From: Pirellulales bacterium | GTDB lineage: Bacteria > Planctomycetota > Planctomycetia > Pirellulales > JALHPA01 | Direction: 5' to 3' | Assembly (NCBI GenBank): GCA_022842745.1 | Contig: JALHPA010000099.1 | Location: 1-7,830, forward strand | DNA: 7,830 bases | Shown: one piece after another, positions 1-6,331 of the stretch | Numbering within the stretch: the first letter of the stretch is position 1 | Layout of the letters: each line of letters begins with the position of its first letter | Translations under genes and position numbers: made by a program | The notes under the pieces: model-generated | The model's input: the letters and a program-made list of their open reading frames with translations, nothing else | Databases searched by the model: none | What the model was told of the DNA's origin: nothing

Positions 1-1142
1 TGGCCGGCCGTGCGGTCACCTACACGGTTGAAAATCGCGAGCGGTTTCCCGTCCGCATCCGCTATGCGCGCGCGAACCGCAACGACGAAGAGAGCATCCG
101 CCGTTTGATTGTCAGCGCCGGTGGAATGGCCGGCGCTTCCTCGCGCGGCGCTTCCCCGATTGCCTCTTCATCGGGCGGCGCGATGCAATCCGGCAGTGAA
201 ATGGGGGAGTCGGCCGCTCGGAACTCTCCTCTTCCCGCCCCCTCCGCCTCCGGGCGGCCGCACGACGCGGCGCCGGCCCATACCGCCGCCGGAACGCCGT
301 TGATTCCGCTCTCGGCCCTGGCGAATGTGCGAATCGTGGAAGGCCCGGCAATGATCAAAAGCGAAAACGGCCGCTTGTTGAACTATGTGACGCTGAATGT
401 TCGCGGCCGCGACATCGTGGGCCTGGTGGAGGAGGCCCAGCGGGTCGTCGCGCAAACGGTCTCGTTGCCGGAAGGGGTCCACATCGAGTGGAGCGGCGAG
501 TTCGAGCACCAAATTCGCGCCGCCCAAACGCTGCGATTCGTCTTTCCGGCGGTGTTTGTCCTGATCTTCGTGATCTTGTACTTCACCTACAATGATCTGG
601 CCGACGCCGGGTTGATGATGATGGCCGTCCCCGAGGCGCTGGCCGGCGGGGCGTTCTTCATGTACCTGTTTCCCAAGATCATGAACGGCTGGAACACTCC
701 GCCGATGGACTTTAGCGTTGCCGTCTGGGTCGGCTTCATCGCCTGCTTCGGCATGGCGACCGAGACTGGCATCATCATGCTGGTTTACCTGCGCGAGGCG
801 ATCGACAAGCGCGGCGGCCTGGAGAACATCCAATCGCTCGAGGAGTTGCGGCAGGCGGTGATCGAGGGGGCTGTCCACCGCCTCCGTCCCAAGCTGTTGA
901 CCGAGGGAGTGGCGATTATCGCCATCTTTCCGATGGTCTTCGCTCGCGGGGTGGGGGGCGAGATTCTTGCGCCGATGGCCCTTCCCGTTCTGGGAGGGCT
1001 ATTGATCTCTGATGAAGTTGTCGATCTGTTCCTCCCGGTGCGGTTCTATTGGGTCCGCCGCGCCCGTTGGTTGAAGCTGCATGCCCGGCAACCGGAAACG
1101 GCGGCGCCTCCTGTTCCCTCCCTGGCCGCTGTCCCGGTTTAG
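1..1142 (+). CDS. cusA: Heavy-metal efflux RND transporter permease, CusA/CzcA family (C-terminal part, 5' end outside window)
   Basis: This is the inner-membrane proton-antiport subunit of a tripartite metal efflux pump (HME-RND family), which normally works with a CusB-type adaptor and an outer-membrane CusC-type channel. The reading frame is open from base 3 and ends at TAG 1140-1142, giving about 379 visible residues of a protein usually near 1,050. The visible part starts in the periplasmic porter domain (motifs TVENRERFPVRIRY, then IRIVEGPAMIKSENGR-like sequence, here VRIVEGPAMIKSENGR). It then runs through five C-terminal membrane segments, including the FIACFGMATETGIIMLVYLR segment typical of CusA, and ends in the last helix (GGLLISDEVVDLFLPVRFYW) with a short basic tail. 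The first in-frame TTG at 105 lies inside the protein and is not a start. An odd feature is about 55 extra Gly/Ser/Ala/Pro-rich residues at roughly 114-293, where E. coli CusA has only a short turn. Metal specificity (Cu/Ag or Zn/Co/Cd) cannot be decided from this part. Confidence 0.93.
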   Translation, partial: AGRAVTYTVENRERFPVRIRYARANRNDEESIRRLIVSAGGMAGASSRGASPIASSSGGAMQSGSEMGESAARNSPLPAPSASGRPHDAAPAHTAAGTPLIPLSALANVRIVEGPAMIKSENGRLLNYVTLNVRGRDIVGLVEEAQRVVAQTVSLPEGVHIEWSGEFEHQIRAAQTLRFVFPAVFVLIFVILYFTYNDLADAGLMMMAVPEALAGGAFFMYLFPKIMNGWNTPPMDFSVAVWVGFIACFGMATETGIIMLVYLREAIDKRGGLENIQSLEELRQAVIEGAVHRLRPKLLTEGVAIIAIFPMVFARGVGGEILAPMALPVLGGLLISDEVVDLFLPVRFYWVRRARWLKLHARQPETAAPPVPSLAAVPV

Positions 1143-1311
1143 TAGTCCGTCCCGCGATTGCACCCTGCCTCCCGTTGCTCAATTTTGCTCGTGAGCGGCG
1201 GCGTTCGTGGGTAGAATTCAGCGGTCATCGGCTGCAAGGGATGTCCTGCTCCTCAGCCGGACATGGCCCTCTCCCTGCGTGAGCTTCTCTCTCGAACCAT
1301 ACGGCGCTTCC
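1143..1311. other. Intergenic region between the RND pump and the BNR protein gene
   Basis: This is 169 bases without a supported gene. The reading frame of the next gene is open back to a GTG at 1207. However, the 35 residues this would add (Arg/Ser-rich, no conserved look) would place the obvious signal peptide internally, so I treat it as leader. A TAGAAT at 1212-1217 resembles a sigma-70 -10 box, but no convincing -35 box sits 16-18 bases upstream (TTGCTC at 1185-1190 is 21 bases away). No terminator hairpin was found after the pump gene. Confidence 0.4.
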
Positions 1312-1371
1312 ATGTTACGTTTTGTCTTCCTCGGATTGGCCGGGTTCGGCAGCCTGGCAGCGGCCGCCGCC
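1312..1371 (+). other. Predicted Sec signal peptide of the BNR protein
   Basis: Codons 1-20 give a short basic start (MLR), a hydrophobic core rich in Phe, Leu, Gly and Ala, and a run of five alanines (A16-A20) before Glu21. A-x-A at 18-20 fits signal peptidase I. The following residues (PASAPAANSTAAPS) look like a flexible spacer before the propeller. The n-region has only one positive charge, which is weak but acceptable. No lipobox cysteine is present. Confidence 0.75.
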
Positions 1372-2547
1372 GAACCGGCTTCTGCGCCTGCTGCCAATTC
1401 TACCGCCGCTCCAAGTTTCGCGGCCGAGCTGGTCTTTCCGCTCCATCCGCAGCACAACCACGCCCCTGGCATTGTCGAGTGTCCCAATGGCGACTTGCTG
1501 GTCTCGTGGTATCGGGGCAGCGGCGAACGGAGCGCCGACGACGTGGCCGTCCTGGGGGCTCGCAAACGCGCTGGTCAGGACCGCTGGACCGAATCCTTTC
1601 CCCTCGTGGACACGCCGGGTTTTCCGGATTGCAATACCACCCTGTTCATTGACGCGGAGCAGCGACTTTGGCTCTTCTGGCCGGTCGTCCTGGCCAATAG
1701 CTGGGAGTCTTGTCTGACGCAATACCGCGTTTCGTCGGACTACCAATCGGCGGGGCCGATTCGCTGGAGCTGGCAAGGCAGCCTGTTCCTCAAGCCGAAA
1801 GACTTTGAAAGCACCATGACCCGCGAATTCGCCCGCTGGCAAAAGCAGATTGCCGGTCTGGCCCTGCCCGAGAAAGTCACCGCCGAGTTCGTTCGCCAGA
1901 AGCTGGGCGACAAGCTCGGCAGCCGCCTCGGCTGGCAACCCCGCAACAAACCGACTGTCCTTCGCTCCGGCCGGATTCTCTTGCCGCTCTATTCGGATAC
2001 CTTTTCCGCCGGCCTGGTTGCCATTAGCGACGATCGCGGCGCGACCTGGCGCGCCTCGACGCCGTTGGCCGGGTTTGGCAGCATCCAGCCCACCATCTTC
2101 GAAAAACGGGACGGCAATCTGGTCGCTTACATGCGCGAGAACGGAGTCTTCGACAAAATCCGCGTCTGCGAGTCGACCGACGGCGGTGAAACTTGGGGAA
2201 CTGTCACCAACTCGTCTCTCCCCAACCCCGGCGCAGGGGTCGACGGGGTGCGCTTACGCGACGACCGCTGGTGCCTGGTCTACAACGATCAGACCAACGG
2301 TCGCAATAGCCTTGCGGTGTCGCTCTCCGAAGACGAAGGCCGAACCTGGAAGTGGACTCGCCACCTGGAATCGGCCCCCGCAGGTAGTTTTCATTATCCA
2401 GCGGTCATTCAAGGGCGCGACGACACGATTCATGTCGTCTATAGCTACTTTGTGCGCGAGGGCAAAAGCATGAAGCATGCCGCCTTCAACGCACCCTGGC
2501 TGGAACAGGGAGATCCGCCGGGCGAGAAACGCGCCCGGTCGCCGTAG
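1312..2547 (+). CDS. Exported BNR-repeat / sialidase-fold protein (exo-alpha-sialidase-like)
   Basis: This 411-residue protein is predicted to be exported. ATG 1312 is chosen because it starts a typical signal peptide: Arg3, a hydrophobic stretch at about 4-19, and an Ala-rich end with likely cleavage near A20/E21. The mature part looks like the BNR_2 family, a sialidase-type beta-propeller. It has the opening motif HNHAPGIVECPNGDLLVSWY and three Asp-boxes (S-x-D-x-G-x-x-W): S239-W246 (SDDRGATW), S288-W295 (STDGGETW) and S339-W346 (SEDEGRTW). A late FHYPAVIQGRDDTIHVVYSY strand pair closes the fold. Residues about 164-208 form a charged, probably helical insertion between propeller blades. Family members are often labelled exo-alpha-sialidase, and planctomycetes carry many of them. 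I cannot identify the Arg triad of true sialidases, so cleavage of sialic acid is unproven. Breakdown or binding of an environmental glycan is the safer inference. No Shine-Dalgarno sequence is visible. It ends at TAG 2545-2547 and appears to be monocistronic. Confidence 0.85.
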   Translation: MLRFVFLGLAGFGSLAAAAAEPASAPAANSTAAPSFAAELVFPLHPQHNHAPGIVECPNGDLLVSWYRGSGERSADDVAVLGARKRAGQDRWTESFPLVDTPGFPDCNTTLFIDAEQRLWLFWPVVLANSWESCLTQYRVSSDYQSAGPIRWSWQGSLFLKPKDFESTMTREFARWQKQIAGLALPEKVTAEFVRQKLGDKLGSRLGWQPRNKPTVLRSGRILLPLYSDTFSAGLVAISDDRGATWRASTPLAGFGSIQPTIFEKRDGNLVAYMRENGVFDKIRVCESTDGGETWGTVTNSSLPNPGAGVDGVRLRDDRWCLVYNDQTNGRNSLAVSLSEDEGRTWKWTRHLESAPAGSFHYPAVIQGRDDTIHVVYSYFVREGKSMKHAAFNAPWLEQGDPPGEKRARSP

Positions 2548-2634
2548 TGGTCGAACGCCGCCGGTGCAACGCGGAACGCTTGCCCTTTCTGGCCCCGGCG
2601 CGTTCGCCGAGAAACGTCGCCCGGGAAACAAAAA

Positions 2635-2670
2635 CAGCCCGGGCGGCTTCGAAAAGCCAGCTCCGGGCTG
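2635..2670 (-). terminator. Nested hairpin with a U-tract only in the minus-strand sense
   Basis: The outer stem pairs CAGCCCGG (2635-2642) with CCGGGCTG (2663-2670), 8 bp. Inside it GGCTT (2645-2649) pairs with AAGCC (2654-2658) around a CGAA loop. Read on the plus strand it is followed by ACGTCCCCCC, with no T-run, so it is a poor intrinsic terminator for the BNR gene. Read on the minus strand it is followed by GTTTTTGTTT (complement of 2625-2634), the classic intrinsic terminator layout. It may still help to end plus-strand transcripts, or protect their 3' ends, through the stem alone. Confidence 0.55.
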
Positions 2671-2755
2671 ACGTCCCCCCCTGGGATATTCTTGGCGCGT
2701 AGTCCTCTGTGTGTGACCGCCTGGCGTGGCGCTCAGCGCTTAACCAGTGCCGCTC

Positions 2756-2777
2756 GATTGGGTTTGAGTTCCCAATC
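2756..2777. repeat. Perfect 7-bp inverted repeat
   Basis: GATTGGG (2756-2762) and CCCAATC (2771-2777) are exact inverse complements separated by 8 bases. It could be a small RNA hairpin or a binding site for a dimeric regulator. The left arm is part of the 9-mer CGATTGGGT (2755-2763), which occurs again at 2951-2959. No function can be assigned, and chance occurrence is possible. Confidence 0.4.
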
Positions 2778-2941
2778 TCGGCGACAGTAGTTATCGGATC
2801 GAAACCGCCGGTACTTTGGCAATGTTTGCCGGGTTTGTCGATCGTAGGGCCTCCTTGGGGCACTCACGGGGTTCACCGGATGCCCGGCGTCGCTCTGCCC
2901 GCGCCACCCCGAATTTCTTTCATTGCGGCGGCAAAATGTGC

Positions 2942-2964
2942 CGATTTTATCGATTGGGTCGATT
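2942..2964 (+). repeat. Three CGATT direct repeats at 9-base spacing
   Basis: CGATT occurs at 2942, 2951 and 2960, each 9 bases apart. The middle copy reads CGATTGGGT, identical to 2755-2763. The cluster is about 130 bases before the GTG start of the channel gene, where an operator for the operon could sit. The units are short, so this may be coincidence. Confidence 0.3.
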
Positions 2965-3092
2965 CTGCCTCGTGCGTTTCCCCGTCACCGGCCCAACATG
3001 GCCTGGCTGTGGATGCTAGCAGGATCCGCCGTGAACCTGGATGTGCCGCTCGCTTTTTGCTCCCCAATTTTCAAAGCAGGCAGGACCGCCGC

Positions 3093-4409
3093 GTGTTGAA
3101 CAAGCTGAATCAAATCTCCGCCGCGCTCTTTCGCTCCCCGCTGCTGTGGGGAGCGATGCTCACCGTCGGATTTTATGCACCGATCGAAGCCGGAATACTC
3201 AACCACCCGGAAGTCCTCCGCTACTTCGCGGGCCATTGGGTGGAATATGTCGAGACCGGAATGTTCTTCGTGGGCCTTTCCGCGCTGGCCATCAAGGCCC
3301 TGGATGTGTCGGCCCAGTTGGGCCAAGCGCAGCGCCCTCTTTTGCCCCCGATCCCCTCCGGTGGCCAGCCGGCGTCCGATTGCGCCTACCTGCTGGAGTT
3401 CGTGGCGTCGAAACAGCCTCCCTCCGGGCCAAGTTATCTTTCCCGTCGGCTGACCGAGGCGCTGCGTTCGATCCACCGCAAGGGTTCGGCCGAAACGCTC
3501 GACGCGGATCTCAAGTACCTCTCCGAACTCGATGCCGCCCGAGTCGCGCAAAGCTATGCCTTCATTCGAATCGTGATCTGGGCGATTCCGATCTTGGGGT
3601 TCTTGGGAACCGTGATCGGCATCACCATGTCCATCGCCAACCTCAATCCCAAGCAGTTGGAACAGTCGCTGCCGGAAGTAACGGGCGGCTTGGGCGTGGC
3701 GTTCGATACCACCGCTTTGGCCTTGGCGCTGTCGATCGTGCTGATGTTCACGCAATTCCTCGTGGACAAGCTGGAGTCGCGGCTTCTGGCCGAAGTCGAT
3801 GATCGGGCCAGCGCCGAATTGCTGGGGCGGTTCCGCGGCGAAATGGTGGCTCACGATCCCCTGATGCTCGCCGTCCGCCGCATGGTCGACGCGATTTTGC
3901 CCAACACGGACCGGCTCGTTGCCCGGCAGGCGGAGCTGTGGCGTTCGACCATCGACGCTGCACACTCCCGCTGGAGCGAATTGACCGCCGCTAGCGGCCA
4001 GCGCATCGAAGCTGCCCTGGCGGGCGCGCTCGATACGTCCCTGAAAGCCCATTCCCAGCGACTGATCGAGGCCGAACAGTCCTTGGCCGAAGCCAGCGTC
4101 AATCGCTGGGGTGTGGTTCAACAGTCGCTCGAGAAAACTTCCGCCCACCTGGCGACCCAGCAAATGGAGCTTCGCCGCCAGGGAGAGATCCTGCTGAAGG
4201 TGGTCGAGGCGACCGACCAGATATCCCAGCTCGAAACGACTTTGAACCGCAACCTCCAGTCGCTCGCCGGCGCTAAGAACTTTGAAGAAACCGTGGTGAG
4301 CCTGGCGGCGGCGATCCAACTGCTCTCCGCCCGGCTCGGGAGCCTGCCGGCCGGCGACGTGCGCAGCGTCGACCTTTCCCGGCCCAAGCACCTGGGACAT
4401 GCCGCATGA
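3093..4409 (+). CDS. MotA/TolQ/ExbB-family proton channel protein with long helical C-terminal tail
   Basis: This 438-residue inner-membrane protein is the channel/stator ring subunit of an ion-driven motor. GTG 3093 is chosen as start because membrane segment 1 follows closely and the upstream frame looks non-coding. An AGCAGG at 3075-3080 is at most a weak ribosome site. Membrane segments lie at about 16-35, 51-70, 156-182 and 200-225, with a cytoplasmic loop at 71-155, which is the MotA-like four-helix layout. The family core is clear: PILGFLGTVIG (166-176) in helix 3 and VTGGLGVAFDTTALALALS (196-214) in helix 4. By my alignment T173 and T207 match the ExbB pore threonines T148 and T181. 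Residues about 226-438 form an Ala/Glu/Gln/Arg-rich, probably coiled-coil cytoplasmic tail ending near FEETVVSLAAAIQLLSARLG, much longer than in ExbB or TolQ. The stop overlaps the next start (ATGA, 4406-4409), so translation is likely coupled with the partner subunit. Which cellular process the motor drives is unknown. Confidence 0.88.
   Translation: MLNKLNQISAALFRSPLLWGAMLTVGFYAPIEAGILNHPEVLRYFAGHWVEYVETGMFFVGLSALAIKALDVSAQLGQAQRPLLPPIPSGGQPASDCAYLLEFVASKQPPSGPSYLSRRLTEALRSIHRKGSAETLDADLKYLSELDAARVAQSYAFIRIVIWAIPILGFLGTVIGITMSIANLNPKQLEQSLPEVTGGLGVAFDTTALALALSIVLMFTQFLVDKLESRLLAEVDDRASAELLGRFRGEMVAHDPLMLAVRRMVDAILPNTDRLVARQAELWRSTIDAAHSRWSELTAASGQRIEAALAGALDTSLKAHSQRLIEAEQSLAEASVNRWGVVQQSLEKTSAHLATQQMELRRQGEILLKVVEATDQISQLETTLNRNLQSLAGAKNFEETVVSLAAAIQLLSARLGSLPAGDVRSVDLSRPKHLGHAA
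4406..4409 (+). promoter_or_regulatory. ATGA stop-start overlap (translational coupling)
   Basis: The ATG of the 624-residue protein (4406-4408) overlaps the TGA of the channel gene (4407-4409). No Shine-Dalgarno sequence stands in front of it, so re-initiation by ribosomes finishing the channel gene is the likely route. This would tie the amounts of the two subunits together. Confidence 0.7.
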
Positions 4410-6280
4410 GACGGCCCGTCGGAAATACATCCCCCGGCATCTCGCTGTTTCCGTTTTTGGCTGTCTTGCTGTGCACCATGGGCGCGCTGATTGTCGTGCT
4501 TGTGGTGCTCAATCGCCAATCGCGGCTGCAGGCGGCCGCCGCGCGCTCTGACCGCGACGCCGTCAGCGACGAGGTCCAGACCCAGCGCCGCGAGGACCTG
4601 GCATGGCGGATCGAGCAGCTCCAATCCTCCCGCCAGAAAACCGCGGTCGATCTGGCTAACGAACGGCAGCGCCTGGCCGTCGTCGAGGACAACATCCGCC
4701 GGCTTGATCGCCGCGCCGCGGAACTCCAGGTTTTGTCCGCGCAGTTGGAGGTCGATCCATCGACGGCGGCCGACAACGCGGCGGCTGAACTGGATTCTGT
4801 CACGCGAAAAATCGAACTGGCCGCGGGGCAACTGGCCGCGGCGCGCGAGGCCGCCGCTACCGCCCAACCGAAATACGCCGTCGTGGCCTACGAGGGGCCG
4901 AATCGCACTCAGCGCCGCCCGATTTACATCGAATGCCGCGCCGACCGGGTAATTATCCAGCCGGAGGGAATTGAACTGGCCGCTTCCGACTTCAACGGCC
5001 CCCCCGGACCAGGAAATCCGCTCCCGTCCGCCATTCGCGCCGCGGCCGACCACTTCAAGTCTCAAGCCGCCGATCCCACCGCTCCCGAAACGGAGCCGTA
5101 TCCCCTGTTCCTGGTCCGTCCGGACGGCATCGAGGCCTATTACGCCGCGCGGGCAACCATGCAATCGTGGGGATCGGACTTTGGCTACCAGACCATCGAC
5201 TCGGAGTGGGATTTGGAGTTTCCGCCGTCCGACCCACGCTTGGCGGAACTGGAGCGGCGCGCCGTCGCCGAAGCGCGCGAACGAATGGCCTGGCTCGTCG
5301 AGGCCAATCCGCGCCGCTATCGCGACGGGCCGCGCGAGTCCTACCGGGTCTCGCCGCTGGGGGGCGGTTTGGTGCGAGAAGGAGGTCCGCGGCTGAACAA
5401 CTCCCCGCGCTCTACGGGATTTGGCGCTTCGGCCGATGCCAGGTCCGGCCGGCCCGTTGGCAGCGGCCGATTCGCGGCGTCGGGATCGGGGACTCCGAAC
5501 GCCGGGATTGGGGGCGGTGCGCCGGGCCGGGCGAGTGACGTTTTTAACAAGGATGGTTCTCTCGCATCTTCTGGCGGTCCAAACAGGACATATGGCGGCG
5601 CTGCGTCGTCTCCCGACGCGGGGACAAATCCGGCCGGAGGAACCGCATCGGGCGGCAAGAGTGATCGACCGCCTTCTCTGTCGGATGGGAGCCAGCGCCC
5701 CGCCCAGTCGCCGACCGATCCGACTCAGACCGCGGGCGCCGGCGGAGCCGAGTCGGAGCGTCAAGAACCCCGCTACGGCGACCTCAACGATCGCCGCCGG
5801 ACGGATGATCCCGCCAAGGGCTCGCTCGAAGTATCTGGTTCCGCCTCCAGCGACGCCGCTACCGGCGAGTCTCAAATCGAAGTGTCCGCCCAAAAATCCG
5901 ATCGCAAACCAAGCCTGGCCGCGACACGCGGCAAGAACTGGGGACTTGGCGCGTCGGCCCGCTCCTCGATTCCGGTCACCCGCCCGATTCAAATTCTCTG
6001 CGAGGGAGATCGCCTCGTTCTGGCCGGCGAGCGGCGCGGGGATCCCGCTCACTCCGTTCCGCTTCCCTACCGCACCGAGGACGGCGTCGACCCGCTTGTC
6101 GACCACATCCAGCAGCGAATCAAGACCTGGGGTCTGGCGGGGCGGGGCATGTATTGGCGGCCCGAGCTGGTGCTGGAAGTCGGTCCCAGCGGAGAAGGGC
6201 GGTTCGCGGACTTAGAGGCGCTTTTGGCCGACAGCGGTTTCGACGTCCGGCGCAAGGAGTCCCGCACCGCCAAGCGATAA
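4406..6280 (+). CDS. Large single-span ExbD/TolR-like protein with two periplasmic domains and an Ala in place of the motif Asp
   Basis: This 624-residue protein is not a textbook family member. ATG 4406 lies in the ATGA overlap with the channel gene. Residues 12-35 (starting ISLFPFLAVLLCTMG) are a single membrane anchor matching the ExbD PFIDV anchor, except that the proton-carrying Asp is Ala19. Residues about 38-152 are charged and coiled-coil-like. Residues about 157-272 look like a divergent ExbD periplasmic domain: strand RPIYIEC (171-177), helix near PLPSAIRAAADHF, then PLFLVRPDGIEAYYAARATM and GFG-like end DFGYQTID. About 220 Gly/Ser/Pro/Asp-rich residues (roughly 303-522) look disordered. 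Residues about 523-615 repeat the layout: RPIQILC (526-532), helix DPLVDHIQQRIKTW, strand LVLEVGPSGEGRF and helix-strand LEALLADSGFDVRRK. I infer an inactive ExbD-type partner that contributes structure or load coupling. The tandem-domain reading rests on eye alignment only. The protein lies between the channel gene and the second ExbD-like gene in one operon. Confidence 0.82.
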   Translation: MRRPVGNTSPGISLFPFLAVLLCTMGALIVVLVVLNRQSRLQAAAARSDRDAVSDEVQTQRREDLAWRIEQLQSSRQKTAVDLANERQRLAVVEDNIRRLDRRAAELQVLSAQLEVDPSTAADNAAAELDSVTRKIELAAGQLAAAREAAATAQPKYAVVAYEGPNRTQRRPIYIECRADRVIIQPEGIELAASDFNGPPGPGNPLPSAIRAAADHFKSQAADPTAPETEPYPLFLVRPDGIEAYYAARATMQSWGSDFGYQTIDSEWDLEFPPSDPRLAELERRAVAEARERMAWLVEANPRRYRDGPRESYRVSPLGGGLVREGGPRLNNSPRSTGFGASADARSGRPVGSGRFAASGSGTPNAGIGGGAPGRASDVFNKDGSLASSGGPNRTYGGAASSPDAGTNPAGGTASGGKSDRPPSLSDGSQRPAQSPTDPTQTAGAGGAESERQEPRYGDLNDRRRTDDPAKGSLEVSGSASSDAATGESQIEVSAQKSDRKPSLAATRGKNWGLGASARSSIPVTRPIQILCEGDRLVLAGERRGDPAHSVPLPYRTEDGVDPLVDHIQQRIKTWGLAGRGMYWRPELVLEVGPSGEGRFADLEALLADSGFDVRRKESRTAKR

Positions 6281-6331
6281 CGCGGCCGCTAGTGAAACAC
6301 CCCTTGCGCTCCCTTTTTCCCCACCCTGACC

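Larger units (their letters stand above)
2548..3092. other. Long non-coding leader upstream of the channel operon
   Basis: This is 545 bases without a convincing gene. The frame of the next gene is open back to a GTG at 2709. The extra 128 residues would be rich in Cys, His, Trp and Pro, have little third-position G/C bias and show no motif, so I regard the stretch as untranslated. It holds the nested hairpin at 2635-2670 (listed separately), a 7-bp inverted repeat at 2756-2777, a small inverted repeat GGCAA-TGT-TTGCC at 2818-2830, and CGATT repeats at 2942-2964. Since the operon downstream has no other room for a promoter, its promoter and any operators should lie here. I could not find a convincing -35/-10 or -24/-12 pair. 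Confidence 0.5.

Noticed and set aside
1207..1311. N-terminal extension of the BNR protein from GTG 1207
   Set aside because: It would bury the signal peptide 35 residues inside the protein. ATG 1312 gives a standard exported protein.
2923..2951. Sigma-70 promoter TTGCGG with a 17-base spacer and TTTATC
   Set aside because: Only about half the consensus bases match in each box, which is not better than chance in 400 bases of leader.
2709..3092. N-terminal extension of the channel protein from GTG 2709
   Set aside because: The 128 extra residues have a Cys/His/Trp/Pro-rich composition, little third-position G/C bias and no motif. Starting at GTG 3093 gives a normal MotA-type N-terminus just before the first membrane helix.
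2985..4430. Long open frame on the minus strand opposite the channel gene (about 480 codons)
   Set aside because: The product is Gln/His/Arg-rich with no recognisable domain. The plus-strand MotA/ExbB motifs are unmistakable, so this is a mirror frame.
4118..6106. Long open frame on the minus strand (about 660 codons)
   Set aside because: It lies wholly opposite the end of the channel gene and the 624-residue protein. Its product is Arg/Gly-rich without motifs, as expected from a GC-rich antisense frame, while the plus strand has clear membrane anchor and domain motifs.
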